Virus record (IMG/VR): IMGVR_UViG_3300043436_002011
Span: 1 to 25,644 of that record
Length of the DNA stretch: 25,644 nucleotides
Reading direction: 5' to 3' (one strand)
From: a virus
The notes under the pieces were generated by a model. It made no database searches and was not told the origin of the DNA. It worked only from the letters and a program-made list of their open reading frames with translations. A program made the translations under genes and the position numbers. Shown piece after piece: positions 1 through 8,320 of the stretch (position 1 is the stretch's first letter; each line of letters opens with the position of its first letter).

Positions 1-313
1 TGTTCATCCAATCAGCTAAGAATGATTGCTCAATCTCAAATTGACAAACTTCTGTGTTCAAAGCGATTTTACAAACGTCCATTGTTTTTGCTGACAATGT
101 AGAATCGTTCGCAACGAAATCACAATCAGCCTCGGTTAATAGTGTACCGAAATCTAAAGAAGCGATTTTAGTTGATTCTTTGATTCCAAGTAATTGACGA
201 AATTGTGCGCTTGAACGGTTAGACAATAACGCTTTCGTGTAAAATTCTTTTGGATTAACTTGCAATAACGCGTTGTTTGTTACGTCCATTGCAAAATGTA
301 CTTTTCTGCTCAT
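1..313 (-). CDS. Major capsid protein, N-terminal 104 residues (cut by window edge)
   Basis: The minus-strand frame opens at ATG 313 and runs off the left edge, giving 104 residues that begin MSRKVHFAMDVTNN. The visible part has a long helix with SNRSSAQFRQLLGI at residues 31-44. It then reads TLSAKTMDVCKIALNTEV (72-89), followed by CQFEIEQSFLADW. This pattern, a strand carrying the 'late capsid' phrase followed by an [E/D]FExxW-like helix, resembles the start of major capsid proteins of Bacteroidota phages. The ATG lies one base beyond the stop codon of the XkdF-like protease/scaffold gene, and capsid directly after protease is the usual phage head order. I infer capsid from both points. Without the rest of the protein another abundant head protein remains possible. 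Confidence 0.6.
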   Translation of the reverse strand, partial: MSRKVHFAMDVTNNALLQVNPKEFYTKALLSNRSSAQFRQLLGIKESTKIASLDFGTLLTEADCDFVANDSTLSAKTMDVCKIALNTEVCQFEIEQSFLADWMN

Positions 314-314
314 G

Positions 315-1376
315 TTATTTTTTGTTTAAAAATTTTGATAATTGTTCTATTTTCGACATCTTTAATTCCATGCCTTGTTTCGGCACTTCTGCCATTTCTA
401 CTTCTTCAACTGTTGCCACATCTGCGACTTTCAATTCTGCAATCATTGAATAAATCTCATCAAATTTCGCATCAACTTCTGCCTTAGTGTAAGCTTCGAC
501 TGCTGGCGTTTCTTCTGCCATTTCTACTTCTTCGACAACTTCTTCAACTGCCATCTCTACTTCTTCTATTGCCACTTCTTCGGTTGCCATTTCCACTTCT
601 TCGGCACCCATTGACGTAATAACATTATCGGTAATAACTACAGGAGCGTCGTCGATTGTCACATCTCCACTAAAGTTCTCGATTGGAGTAAATTCAGCAT
701 CTAATACAGAAACTTCTGCACCCACTTCGAGTACATCTGCTGTAACGATTACTTCACCACTATCCGTTCCGACTGCTTCCGTGAATTGAGCGACAAACTT
801 TCTCTTTTTGCTCATATTTATTGGTTTAATAATTTCTTGTTTTGTGAATTTCAACGCACTTTCACCGTGAATTGAGAATCCAATTTTACCGCTATCCACA
901 CAATCAAAGTATGCTTGCTTATCTGTGAATTGTTGAACTGCAAACCATGTCTTTTCAGGGCATTCAATACCGTAAGTAATTAATGATTTATCAGTCTTTG
1001 GTGTTTCAACTAACCACGTTTCTAGAATGTAACTAGGTACGCGTTTAGCTTCGTCGTGTTCGTCGTTAAAAACGTCTTTTCCACTTCTATCCTTTTGGAA
1101 CTTAACAAACATTTGTTCAACAATTTCAGGAGTTACGTTAACGTAGTATTCTTCTCCCGTTTCTTCGTCACGCCTGTAAATTTTTGAGGGAATAAGTACG
1201 GGACTTGCTATCCTATATTTCAAATCGTCTTTAAAAATCATTTGTTTGATGTCGCTCAATGCTATTCCCTTAATCATTATTGCAGGATTTGCAGTATTAG
1301 CAATTTCTAGAACGCCTAAATACTCGCCATTTTCGGCATCGCACTCATCAATTGAAAGATTATAGACTGGTAACAT
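315..1376 (-). CDS. XkdF-like prohead serine protease with C-terminal scaffold-like region
   Basis: This 353-residue protein is probably a capsid maturation protease fused to a scaffold. Residues about 36-177 follow the XkdF family (putative phage serine protease, S78-related): KGIALSD, then SPVLIPSKIYRRDEETGEEY (59-78), VNVTPEIVEQMFVKFQ, then NDEHD with a candidate catalytic His107, ESWIVE-like ETWLVETPKTDKS, and GKIGFSIHGE with candidate Ser168. The remainder (about 178-353) is acidic and low in complexity. It holds four copies of EEVEMA (259-264, 271-276, 282-287, 324-329) and a short helical end, KMSKIEQLSKFLNKK. Proteases of this type often carry the scaffold that is digested inside the prohead, so I infer that role for the tail. 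The capsid gene follows after one base. The protease call is fairly sure; the scaffold role is inferred. Confidence 0.82.
   Translation of the reverse strand: MLPVYNLSIDECDAENGEYLGVLEIANTANPAIMIKGIALSDIKQMIFKDDLKYRIASPVLIPSKIYRRDEETGEEYYVNVTPEIVEQMFVKFQKDRSGKDVFNDEHDEAKRVPSYILETWLVETPKTDKSLITYGIECPEKTWFAVQQFTDKQAYFDCVDSGKIGFSIHGESALKFTKQEIIKPINMSKKRKFVAQFTEAVGTDSGEVIVTADVLEVGAEVSVLDAEFTPIENFSGDVTIDDAPVVITDNVITSMGAEEVEMATEEVAIEEVEMAVEEVVEEVEMAEETPAVEAYTKAEVDAKFDEIYSMIAELKVADVATVEEVEMAEVPKQGMELKMSKIEQLSKFLNKK
391..603. repeat. Degenerate direct repeats coding EEVEMA
   Basis: Near-identical copies of gccatttctacttcttc occur on the plus strand at about 391, 517, 550 and 586, with one or two differences. 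They encode the repeated EEVEMA units of the protease/scaffold protein on the minus strand. Intervening shorter cacttcttcggttgcca units extend the pattern. Such repeats can expand or contract by slippage or recombination. Confidence 0.85.
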
Positions 1377-1396
1377 GTCGATAATAGGTAAAATTG

Positions 1397-1404
1397 TATC
1401 TTTG
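1397..1404 (+). promoter_or_regulatory. Bacteroidota -7 element for the chaperone pair
   Basis: TATCTTTG matches the Bacteroidota consensus TAnnTTTG exactly and lies 16 bases before ATG 1421, in the 44-base gap between divergent genes. No convincing TTG -33 element is seen at normal spacing, so the call rests on the -7 match and on its position in front of the only plus-strand genes. Confidence 0.5.
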
Positions 1405-1420
1405 TCCTAAAATGTAAATT

Positions 1421-1969
1421 ATGATTAATCTGAAATTAGACAATGAAACGTTTGAACTTCGCAATGAAGCGAATGAAATAACGCTTAAAGAATTTAACAA
1501 AATCTACACAATCCTACAATCTCAAACGTTAGGGAAATTAGAACAATATTGTGAGGTGTTTAAAACGCTTGGACTTCCTGAGGCGATTATTTACGATATG
1601 GATAATGATTCATTTATTGAATTAATTAAGTCTTTTAATGCAATGACTATTACAAGTGAATTGCCAGCTAAAGAAATTGAATTGAACGGTTACAAATACG
1701 TTGCTTACACGGGTGACGAATTTAAGTTTAAAACAAAGGATTTGATTGAGATTGAAAAGAGTGCCAAACGTGGTGTAACAAATTTCCCTAGCTTTATTCT
1801 TGCTATTATTTTTAAACGCGCTGACTTGACCGTAAATGAACATTACGAGAAATCACATTTAGAACTTAAAGCAAAGTTATTTGAGGATAATGTAAAGGCA
1901 GATTTTGCTATTCCTTACATCACTTTAGTAGCAAAGAAAACTTTGAAATCTTTAGAGGATGGCAAATAG
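1421..1969 (+). CDS. Tail assembly chaperone-like protein 1
   Basis: This 182-residue acidic, mostly helical protein begins MINLKLDNETFELRNEANEITLKEFNKIY. The phrase ITLKEFNKI followed by a helical LEQYCEVFKTLG segment and a DSFIELIKSF segment recalls small chaperone-like proteins of Bacteroidota phage tails, which open with an 'ITLxxF' helix. It overlaps the next gene by 11 bases, its ATG lying in GAGGATGGCAAATAG, so the two are probably translationally coupled. A similar N-terminal pattern in the next protein suggests the two are paralogues. Its position, beside tail completion and tape-measure genes but on the opposite strand, supports tail assembly. No catalytic motif is visible. The function is inferred from pattern and position and is moderate at best. 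Confidence 0.45.
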   Translation: MINLKLDNETFELRNEANEITLKEFNKIYTILQSQTLGKLEQYCEVFKTLGLPEAIIYDMDNDSFIELIKSFNAMTITSELPAKEIELNGYKYVAYTGDEFKFKTKDLIEIEKSAKRGVTNFPSFILAIIFKRADLTVNEHYEKSHLELKAKLFEDNVKADFAIPYITLVAKKTLKSLEDGK

Positions 1970-2606
1970 TTGGAAAGACGTAACAGTTAACCAATTTTTA
2001 GAAATCGTAGGGCTTGAACAAGAAGATTTAAGCCCTACTGAATTTCTTATTGAACGTATCTCAATAGTTACTGGAAACGATTATTTTGATACAGACGAAA
2101 TCGAATTAAACGAAATACTAAAACAGTTTAGTTGGATAGACAAACTACCTAGCAAAAAATCAAATCAATCATTTAAGCATTTAAGTTTTGGGAACTTTGT
2201 GGATCTAGAATATTACTGCACCGATAAAGCACCGATTGAGAATATTGATAAGATTTGTGCAACTATTAAAGGTTACGAAATACTAACCTTTGAATGTGAA
2301 AAGATACAAGAAGAATCTATCTTCGACCATTACACAACGATTGAAAATTACATTTCTTACCGTACAAAATTACTAGATAAGTACAAAGGACTTTTTGAGG
2401 AAGAAGAGGATGAAGAAGATTTTGAGGAAGAAGAAGAAATACAACAAACCAAACCGCAACCAACAAATAATAAATGGGGTTGGCAAAGATTAATTTATCA
2501 ATTGTGTAATGGTGACATCACCAAGGCAAATGAAGTTACAGATTTACCACACATCATGGTTTTAAATTGGCTTTCTATGGAGTCTGAATTAAAACTTAAA
2601 GGTTAA
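1959..2606 (+). CDS. Tail assembly chaperone-like protein 2
   Basis: This 215-residue protein opens with SWKDVTVNQFLEIVGL, passes through a helical segment containing LIERISIVTG, then has a run of almost pure Glu/Asp at about 146-163 (FEEEEDEEDFEEEEEI). The C-terminal domain reads KWGWQRLIYQLCNGDITKAN followed by EVTDLPHIMVLNWLSMESEL. The end of the protein resembles the C-terminal helical domain of Bacteroidota phage tail chaperones ('W..IY.L..GDI.K...V......L.WL'). The arrangement of two overlapping genes, the second longer with an acidic linker, is reminiscent of lambda G/GT. However, the second frame is +1 relative to the first and no slippery site is obvious, so ordinary re-initiation is more likely. 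The stop codon overlaps that of the convergent minus-strand gene within GTTAAC. Confidence 0.45.
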   Translation: MANSWKDVTVNQFLEIVGLEQEDLSPTEFLIERISIVTGNDYFDTDEIELNEILKQFSWIDKLPSKKSNQSFKHLSFGNFVDLEYYCTDKAPIENIDKICATIKGYEILTFECEKIQEESIFDHYTTIENYISYRTKLLDKYKGLFEEEEDEEDFEEEEEIQQTKPQPTNNKWGWQRLIYQLCNGDITKANEVTDLPHIMVLNWLSMESELKLKG

Positions 2607-3016
2607 CCCTCTAGGTAAAAATTGTAAAGCCCACCGCCCTCGGGTTGGTTAACGATAATAATATTTGCTAGTTCCAAAGTAACATTATCAAATCTTAATA
2701 ACGGATATTCATTTTGTAGATAGGCTCTGAAATACTGCCTATAACGTTGTGTTGTATTGTCAAATGACCGTGAGTTCTTAAACCATGATAATAGTTGCAT
2801 AGGAATAATGTGATAGCATAAATACGGCTCTGCGTAAATCTTAACAGTAAATGTATAATCGCTTGACATAAATGTACCAAAGTTGTAATCTATTTCAGCT
2901 GTTACATCAATGGATTTATACAACGCACGCGTGTCAATCAAAGGAGCGTTTAAGATTATCTCTTTGAATTTACGTGTGTAACGTCGGTCAATATCTCGGG
3001 GTGTTCTAAATGCCAT
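2603..3016 (-). CDS. Tail completion-like protein (gp10-like fold?)
   Basis: This 137-residue protein begins MAFRTPRDIDRRYTRKFKEI. Its section LIDTRALYKSIDVTAEIDY resembles the next protein's AVRTGRMKNSTKVKIDYDF: a short helix, TxR, a helix with KS, then a beta strand ending IDYxF. That pattern is typical of HK97 gp10-like and tail-terminator-type proteins that join head and tail. The end is NIIIVNQPEGGGLYNFYLEG. The gene follows the 115-residue relative by two bases, downstream of the tape measure, so a head-tail joining or tail-end role fits. I cannot name the exact family. It is convergent with the plus-strand chaperones, with the two stop codons overlapping. Confidence 0.45.
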   Translation of the reverse strand: MAFRTPRDIDRRYTRKFKEIILNAPLIDTRALYKSIDVTAEIDYNFGTFMSSDYTFTVKIYAEPYLCYHIIPMQLLSWFKNSRSFDNTTQRYRQYFRAYLQNEYPLLRFDNVTLELANIIIVNQPEGGGLYNFYLEG

Positions 3017-3018
3017 AA

Positions 3019-3366
3019 TTACGCTTTAAATACTTCAAATTCTCTATCTATTTGGTAATCTATCCAAACCCCGTATAACTTATCCAAGGCTTTTTGTACG
3101 TTATCTTTACCTATTGTTTTGTCGGTAATGTTTCGGGGTGTAATATAAATCGTTCCCTTATCTACAAATTTAAAGTAAAAAGTTGAACTAATACTTTTAA
3201 TTGTAAAAACCTCTTTGCTAAAATCGTAATCAATCTTTACTTTGGTACTGTTTTTCATTCTACCAGTACGCACCGCTTTAACGTCTACAATCGTCTTTTT
3301 GATTTCAGCGTTTAGCGTTCTTGTACACGCTCCTAATTGGCTATTAAACTTTGCCTTGCTTGTCAT
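3019..3366 (-). CDS. Tail completion / HK97 gp10-like protein
   Basis: This 115-residue protein contains KKTIVDVKAVRTGRMKNST followed by the strand KVKIDYDF, then TFYFKFVDKGTIYITPRN. The last phrase recalls gp10-like proteins, where an aromatic-rich strand leads into 'Y..FVE.GT.....R/P.PF'. These proteins act at the head-tail junction. The start overlaps the tape-measure stop by four bases (ATGA), so it is co-translated with it. It is probably a distant paralogue of the following 137-residue protein, sharing TxR...KS...IDYxF. The role is inferred from motif and neighbourhood. Confidence 0.5.
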   Translation of the reverse strand: MTSKAKFNSQLGACTRTLNAEIKKTIVDVKAVRTGRMKNSTKVKIDYDFSKEVFTIKSISSTFYFKFVDKGTIYITPRNITDKTIGKDNVQKALDKLYGVWIDYQIDREFEVFKA

Positions 3367-5552
3367 AGTGATGCGCTTGATTTCATTGAATTAACACGGT
3401 TTTGTGTGTTTGTCATATCGGTTTCACTTACAACCGCCGTTACTGTAATGTTTTGACCATTCCCACCATTTGCCCCGCCAGCGTTTTGATTGTTTGCATT
3501 GCCACCGCTACCGAACATATTAAATATTGGTGTTGCGTTTGCTTGTGGTTCACTTACCGACGAACTTGGTGTTGTTGGTGTTTGAGTTCCAGCACCCGAA
3601 TTAAATTGTTTACTTGCAATTACTCCGATTTGTGTTGCACCCGTTGCTCCAGCCAATGCCATTAAAAAAGGATTTGGAGAGGCTTTAGCGATTGCAACAG
3701 CCGTAGCCATACCGGCATTAACCAACGCGGCCGCTTTATCAATTGCAAACTTTTTACGCGCCGCTTGTTCTTGGCTTTTAGCATCTTTTTTTGCCGTTGC
3801 TACTGCTAAATCACCCAATGCAGTCATTAAACCCGTACTTGCATCAACATACTTTTGTATATTTTCAAGTTTAGAATTTAAACTATCCTTTGCTTTTTTC
3901 TTGTCGTATTCTGCAATGTCATCAATTGTCTTTGTTTGAATAGCTTTAAGGGCATCTTGATATGCTTGTTCGTCAATTAAGCCTTTATCTTTAGCCTCTT
4001 TTAATTTCGCTTCATCCTCAAGTTGTTTAGCCTCTAAGTCAGCAACATATTTCGCTCTTTCATCTGTATTAAACGTATTCATCCATGAAGCCAACTCAAT
4101 AGCGTTAGCCTTTTTCTTTTCATCGTATGCCAAGTCAATAGCATCTTCTTCGGCTTTTTGATTTGCTTTTAATACAGTTGTATCTAATTTGTTTTTTTCT
4201 GCGTCCTCAATTGCCTTTGCGTATTTTTCTTTTACCGCCAATTTTTCTTGGTCAATATCTGAAAGTCTAGAGTTTAGAAAGTCTTTATTAAGTTGGTCAA
4301 TTACGGCTTGAGCCTCCTCTGCTTTAGCAACTCTTTCAGTTTCGTATTTTAAATTTATTTCATTTTCAGCATTCTTTTGTGCAATTACAATTTGAGAATA
4401 ATCTTGTTTGTATTTAATAGCTTGGTCTATTTGCGCTTGGTATTTATCGTTGGAAATTTTTATTTCACGATCTTGAGCTGAAAGTAAGTTTAATTCATTT
4501 TCCCTTTGCGCTTCTTTGTTAAATTGAACCGCCTTTTGTATTTCTTGGTTTATTTTGTCTTGATTCTTTTTTCTTGTTTCGCTCGCTTTCTTAGCTATTT
4601 CGGCATTGTCTTCTTCTTCTTTTTTCTTTCTCTTTTTCTTATCGTCTTTTGTTTTTTCTTCAAAAAACGTAACATCCGCGTATGATTGTTTTACAGCTAA
4701 TCCGCTTGCTTTAGCCTTATCGTAAAGGGCTTGTATTTCTGCTTGGTCTAAATCTCCTTTTAGAGCTGCAGCTTTAGCCGCATCCATGTCAGCTTTATAT
4801 CTTGCTTTTGCCGTATTTACAATTAACCAAACTTTTTTACGTTCTAAATCCTCAGTACTTTTACCTTGAAGCTCTGCTATTCTTATTTCATTATCAATAT
4901 CTTGAACAACTGATTTTGTTCTTTCTTCTTGAGCTTTTGCAACTTTTTCGGACGCGTCGGCTTGTGCTTGTGCTGCATCCTCTACGGCAAAGTTTGTTAA
5001 ACCAATCCAATCTAAAAAGTCTTTTATTCCTTGTACAACAAAGTCAATAACGTCTCCTATCGCCTTGAAAATAGTTTTTAAAATGCCTAATTTATCTAAT
5101 AATTTAACTATTCCAACACCTATCAAAACAATAACTCCAGCGATAAGAAATAAAGGATTTGTTAGTATTGCCTTACCAACAGTCATGAAAGTACTTCCTA
5201 ATTGCTTTACGCTTCCTATTGCATCTTTAAACGTAATTGCTTTGGCTGATTTAGCAAACAAGTTTGCACCCTGAACCACACGGTCAAAATCCATAGACAT
5301 AAGACCAGCACTAATTTCCCCTAATGAGTTAGAAACTCTTTCAAACTTTGACCCTGTAGCTATTGCATTAATTTGCTCATTGATTTCTGCCATTGCATCC
5401 TTAAGATTAGCAGCTCGTTCTTGAAGCGCATCAAAGTCTTTTGGGTCGGTTGCTTCTCTAAGAGCTAACTTTGTTTGTTGAAGCTCTCTCCTAAGATTGA
5501 CTACGCCGTCAATGTTTGTTCTTATATCAATGTCTATTACTTTGTCTGCCAT
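3363..5552 (-). CDS. Tail tape measure protein
   Basis: This 729-residue protein has the make-up of a tape measure, which sets tail length and passes through the membrane during DNA entry. The N-terminus (MADKVIDIDIRTNIDGVVNL, then RRELQQTKLALREAT) is helical. A hydrophobic section of about 60 residues starts near residue 127 (AILTNPLFLIAGVIVLIGVG). A long charged coiled-coil zone runs from about 200 to 590, with KKKRKKKEEED in it. A second Ala-rich hydrophobic patch follows (AAALVNAGMATAVAIAKASP), then a Gly/Asn linker and a short tail. Using the usual 0.15 nm per residue, the tail would be roughly 110 nm, a family-based estimate. It overlaps the upstream 927-residue tail protein by 16 bases and the downstream completion gene by four. 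Confidence 0.8.
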   Translation of the reverse strand: MADKVIDIDIRTNIDGVVNLRRELQQTKLALREATDPKDFDALQERAANLKDAMAEINEQINAIATGSKFERVSNSLGEISAGLMSMDFDRVVQGANLFAKSAKAITFKDAIGSVKQLGSTFMTVGKAILTNPLFLIAGVIVLIGVGIVKLLDKLGILKTIFKAIGDVIDFVVQGIKDFLDWIGLTNFAVEDAAQAQADASEKVAKAQEERTKSVVQDIDNEIRIAELQGKSTEDLERKKVWLIVNTAKARYKADMDAAKAAALKGDLDQAEIQALYDKAKASGLAVKQSYADVTFFEEKTKDDKKKRKKKEEEDNAEIAKKASETRKKNQDKINQEIQKAVQFNKEAQRENELNLLSAQDREIKISNDKYQAQIDQAIKYKQDYSQIVIAQKNAENEINLKYETERVAKAEEAQAVIDQLNKDFLNSRLSDIDQEKLAVKEKYAKAIEDAEKNKLDTTVLKANQKAEEDAIDLAYDEKKKANAIELASWMNTFNTDERAKYVADLEAKQLEDEAKLKEAKDKGLIDEQAYQDALKAIQTKTIDDIAEYDKKKAKDSLNSKLENIQKYVDASTGLMTALGDLAVATAKKDAKSQEQAARKKFAIDKAAALVNAGMATAVAIAKASPNPFLMALAGATGATQIGVIASKQFNSGAGTQTPTTPSSSVSEPQANATPIFNMFGSGGNANNQNAGGANGGNGQNITVTAVVSETDMTNTQNRVNSMKSSASL

Positions 5553-8320
5553 GATTCGATTATTATTGTGGTGTTCATTAGTAGCCCATCTGTTAAAGTT
5601 CCTGAAGAGTCTATTGTTCTTATCTCAACTGTAAAATTGTTTATTCTACCTATTGAAATGAACCCTACAGTTGACTTTGCAAATTGAGCAACGCAAAGGA
5701 CTTGACCTAAAAATACACCGTTTGGCGATGTTAATTGATAGTGTCCTATATTGATTCTTGTAATCGTTAATCCGAATTGGTCAACTGCAATATCCATTGT
5801 AGGGTTTGCAGTACCTACCTGAGTAACCAACGCCTTAAATAGAAATTTAGGCGAAAGTATTTCTTTGTTTCCTACAAAAAGATTATCAGTGTAAAGTCCA
5901 TTTTTTTCTACTACCTTATTATCTCCGATTACAATTGCATTTTTAACCGTTCCTAATATTTGGTTTCCGTTTCCTAATACAATAACGCCACCGCTTGAGC
6001 TATCGCTAGTCAAAGAATCGTAACGTTTTTTAATGATATCCTTTATTGGAACTTTAATGCCAGCATCGTTTTTACTCGGTTTAGTTGGTTTCGGTATCCT
6101 AAACTTTGGTAATGTTACTTCCTGGTCAACACTTAATAACTCGAACTTTGTAGGGGCGTTGCTGTTTGCATCGTAGTCAATAACTTTGTTTATTACCCAA
6201 TAAGAACGATCTAAATAGATTTTATCGTTCAATCTCATTTGTGAAATCTCAAACGCGTTTATATTCAAATAAACAGAATAGAGTTTACCGCTATTGATTT
6301 GCGCAACCGTTCTCCTCCAGTAGGTGTTCCCTAAGTTATTGTAAGGAATAGTACCGTAGTTATTATCAAAGTAATAGTCACACGTGCCAAAGTTCAAATC
6401 TTTGTTTGCGTTTACGGGTGCATCGAAGTGACCAACAAACGGATATTCATTTACGCTTATCCATTGAGTTGGTGTATCATTGATTTGATAATAACCGCAA
6501 GGATATTTGCCACCGTCAAAAACTATTCTTGGTAGTGTTTTAGGCTCGCTTCCATTTACTCCGAATACAGTTGCACCGAATGGAGTTGAAACAAAAGGAG
6601 ACGCCCCAAAAATAACATCTTTCTTTACTTCATTTTTTATGTACTCGTTATCGAATGTGTATTGTACTTGTCCATAAACCTCGTTCACATTTTTAAGGTA
6701 ACCAACGTTTAACGCATCGGTGTCGCTTGCATAGGTTAATGTTAATTTCTTTGCGGTTAACTCAGGTAAGAATGTCAAAGTATGCGGTAACTCCTTACAA
6801 AGTTTGTTTGTTGCGTCAAACGTTCGCCCACTATCGTAATACTTATCCCTAGTCATTAAGATAATATCTTTCGGATTATCAACATTTGGAATGACAAAAA
6901 GATTGAACAACGTGAAAATAGATTTTAGAAAGTCGCTTTGTTTGATATTGGCGGGAATAAAATCATTCATTACTACGGGAAGCCCAAACGATAAACTTTC
7001 GCCACTTGGTACAATTCTAATTTTAATGTAATTTATTACCATTGAAAAATTAGTGTTTGCACTACCACCCCCGCCTCCGATAATAACAAAAGACGGTATT
7101 GTATTTGTTTGTGGTAAAGCACCTAATCTTAAAACATCATTAAAATTAATATTTGAAGTTGAAATATTTATAGTATTTGTACCACTTGAAATCAAAGTTT
7201 CTCCAGGGCTAAAAACATAAGTATCTGGAATAACAGATGCGCCGTCTGAGTTTACAGTAAAGCCACTTGAAACATTATTATAAAATCCAAATGCATCACC
7301 CGTGTCAACGTTTGCTTGGTTTAAAACTCTAAATAAAGGGCGCGTTGTTAATTGCTGTGATGGTGCCTCTACTCTTATGTTTACACTTTCTAAATTTTCA
7401 ACAAATAAACTATGATTAACCTCAATTTGATATTCTAAATTATTAGGTGGACTAATAAAAAACGCACTTGTATACTGTGAAAGCGTTGGATTATAATATC
7501 CATTTGGGTCTGAAATTTCTGTATTAACATCTATTTTTTTCCAAAACGTTGGTTGGTTATTATACGTCAAATATTGCTCTGAATTGTCCTCAGCTATTAC
7601 CTGTGATTCATCTTGAACAGTTGTACTAATTTTTGATTTACCACCGTTGTAAGGTATCAGCATTTTATCAATACCGATTGATTGCATTTCATCTAACTGA
7701 TACGAATAACCAGCGTTTGAAAATATACGGTTAAGATACTGCCAAACATAAACAGCGGGCTTCATTTCCGTAAGGTTGTATTGCGCATCGTCGGTGATTG
7801 GTAGCACGTATTTATAGCCATCCTCCTTTACATGGTCAAAACTTGCAATTACATCACTCGCTTGATATGTGTGGTTTAAGTCGCTAAAATCTAAGTCAGT
7901 CAGCAACTTACTACCTATGTCGGTAAACAACTCCGAAACGGTATCTTTCACGGTAACAGTGTACATGATTTGCTCATCGTTGCCTATGCCAGTCGAAATC
8001 TTTTCTACGTCGATTAACTGAATAATTGCGTTATCCAATACTATCTCACCGTCTTGCTCAATCAAACACGCTTGTTTGGTGTTGATATTAAATTCTAAGG
8101 TTACAGCGTTAACATCGAATATGTCATCAAAGACAAGGTTGTTATGTTTCGTTCCTACAATTTTAATCGACTTACTGAAAGAACCCGTTTTACTTGTCAA
8201 GTCCCTAACGTCTGACACTCCAAAATTCAAAGGCACTACAACGTTTTCTGCAACCTCTAAATAATCGTTTATACCAACATTAAAGTAATCCCCTATTAAT
8301 CTAATTCTAGTTACCGTCAT
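5537..8320 (-). CDS. Large tail (tip/distal) structural protein
   Basis: This 927-residue protein begins TVTRIRLIGDYFNVGINDYL and VAENVVVPLNFGVSDVRDLT. It then has SKTGSFSKSIKIVGTKHNN, a pattern I know from distal tail or baseplate-like proteins of Bacteroidota phages and prophages ('...VDI.....SFSKTI.LPGT..N...F...'). Residues 777-806 (GGVIVLGNGNQ, then NAIVIGDN) look like a YadA-type trimeric beta-roll. The end, from about 824 (SPKFLFKALVTQVGTANPT...), resembles a C-terminal domain common on Bacteroidota tail proteins. There are also poly-Gly turns (IGGGGGS). It starts with an ATGA overlap with the 480-residue tail protein and precedes the tape measure. It probably forms part of the tail tip or host-contact structure; the exact role is inferred. 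Confidence 0.65.
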   Translation of the reverse strand: MTVTRIRLIGDYFNVGINDYLEVAENVVVPLNFGVSDVRDLTSKTGSFSKSIKIVGTKHNNLVFDDIFDVNAVTLEFNINTKQACLIEQDGEIVLDNAIIQLIDVEKISTGIGNDEQIMYTVTVKDTVSELFTDIGSKLLTDLDFSDLNHTYQASDVIASFDHVKEDGYKYVLPITDDAQYNLTEMKPAVYVWQYLNRIFSNAGYSYQLDEMQSIGIDKMLIPYNGGKSKISTTVQDESQVIAEDNSEQYLTYNNQPTFWKKIDVNTEISDPNGYYNPTLSQYTSAFFISPPNNLEYQIEVNHSLFVENLESVNIRVEAPSQQLTTRPLFRVLNQANVDTGDAFGFYNNVSSGFTVNSDGASVIPDTYVFSPGETLISSGTNTINISTSNINFNDVLRLGALPQTNTIPSFVIIGGGGGSANTNFSMVINYIKIRIVPSGESLSFGLPVVMNDFIPANIKQSDFLKSIFTLFNLFVIPNVDNPKDIILMTRDKYYDSGRTFDATNKLCKELPHTLTFLPELTAKKLTLTYASDTDALNVGYLKNVNEVYGQVQYTFDNEYIKNEVKKDVIFGASPFVSTPFGATVFGVNGSEPKTLPRIVFDGGKYPCGYYQINDTPTQWISVNEYPFVGHFDAPVNANKDLNFGTCDYYFDNNYGTIPYNNLGNTYWRRTVAQINSGKLYSVYLNINAFEISQMRLNDKIYLDRSYWVINKVIDYDANSNAPTKFELLSVDQEVTLPKFRIPKPTKPSKNDAGIKVPIKDIIKKRYDSLTSDSSSGGVIVLGNGNQILGTVKNAIVIGDNKVVEKNGLYTDNLFVGNKEILSPKFLFKALVTQVGTANPTMDIAVDQFGLTITRINIGHYQLTSPNGVFLGQVLCVAQFAKSTVGFISIGRINNFTVEIRTIDSSGTLTDGLLMNTTIIIESWQTK

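Noticed and set aside
296-487. Plus-strand 63-residue hydrophobic frame
   Set aside because: It lies antisense to the acidic repeat of the protease; its Leu/Ser-rich sequence is simply the complement of Glu-rich codons.
1950-1975. Programmed -1 frameshift between the chaperone-like genes, as in lambda G/GT
   Set aside because: The second frame is +1 relative to the first and no slippery heptamer is visible, so re-initiation at the overlapping ATG is simpler.
3402-5687. Open frames on the plus strand inside the tape-measure and tail genes
   Set aside because: They are antisense shadows of clearly coding minus-strand genes, with low-complexity or Cys-rich composition and no promoter or family resemblance.
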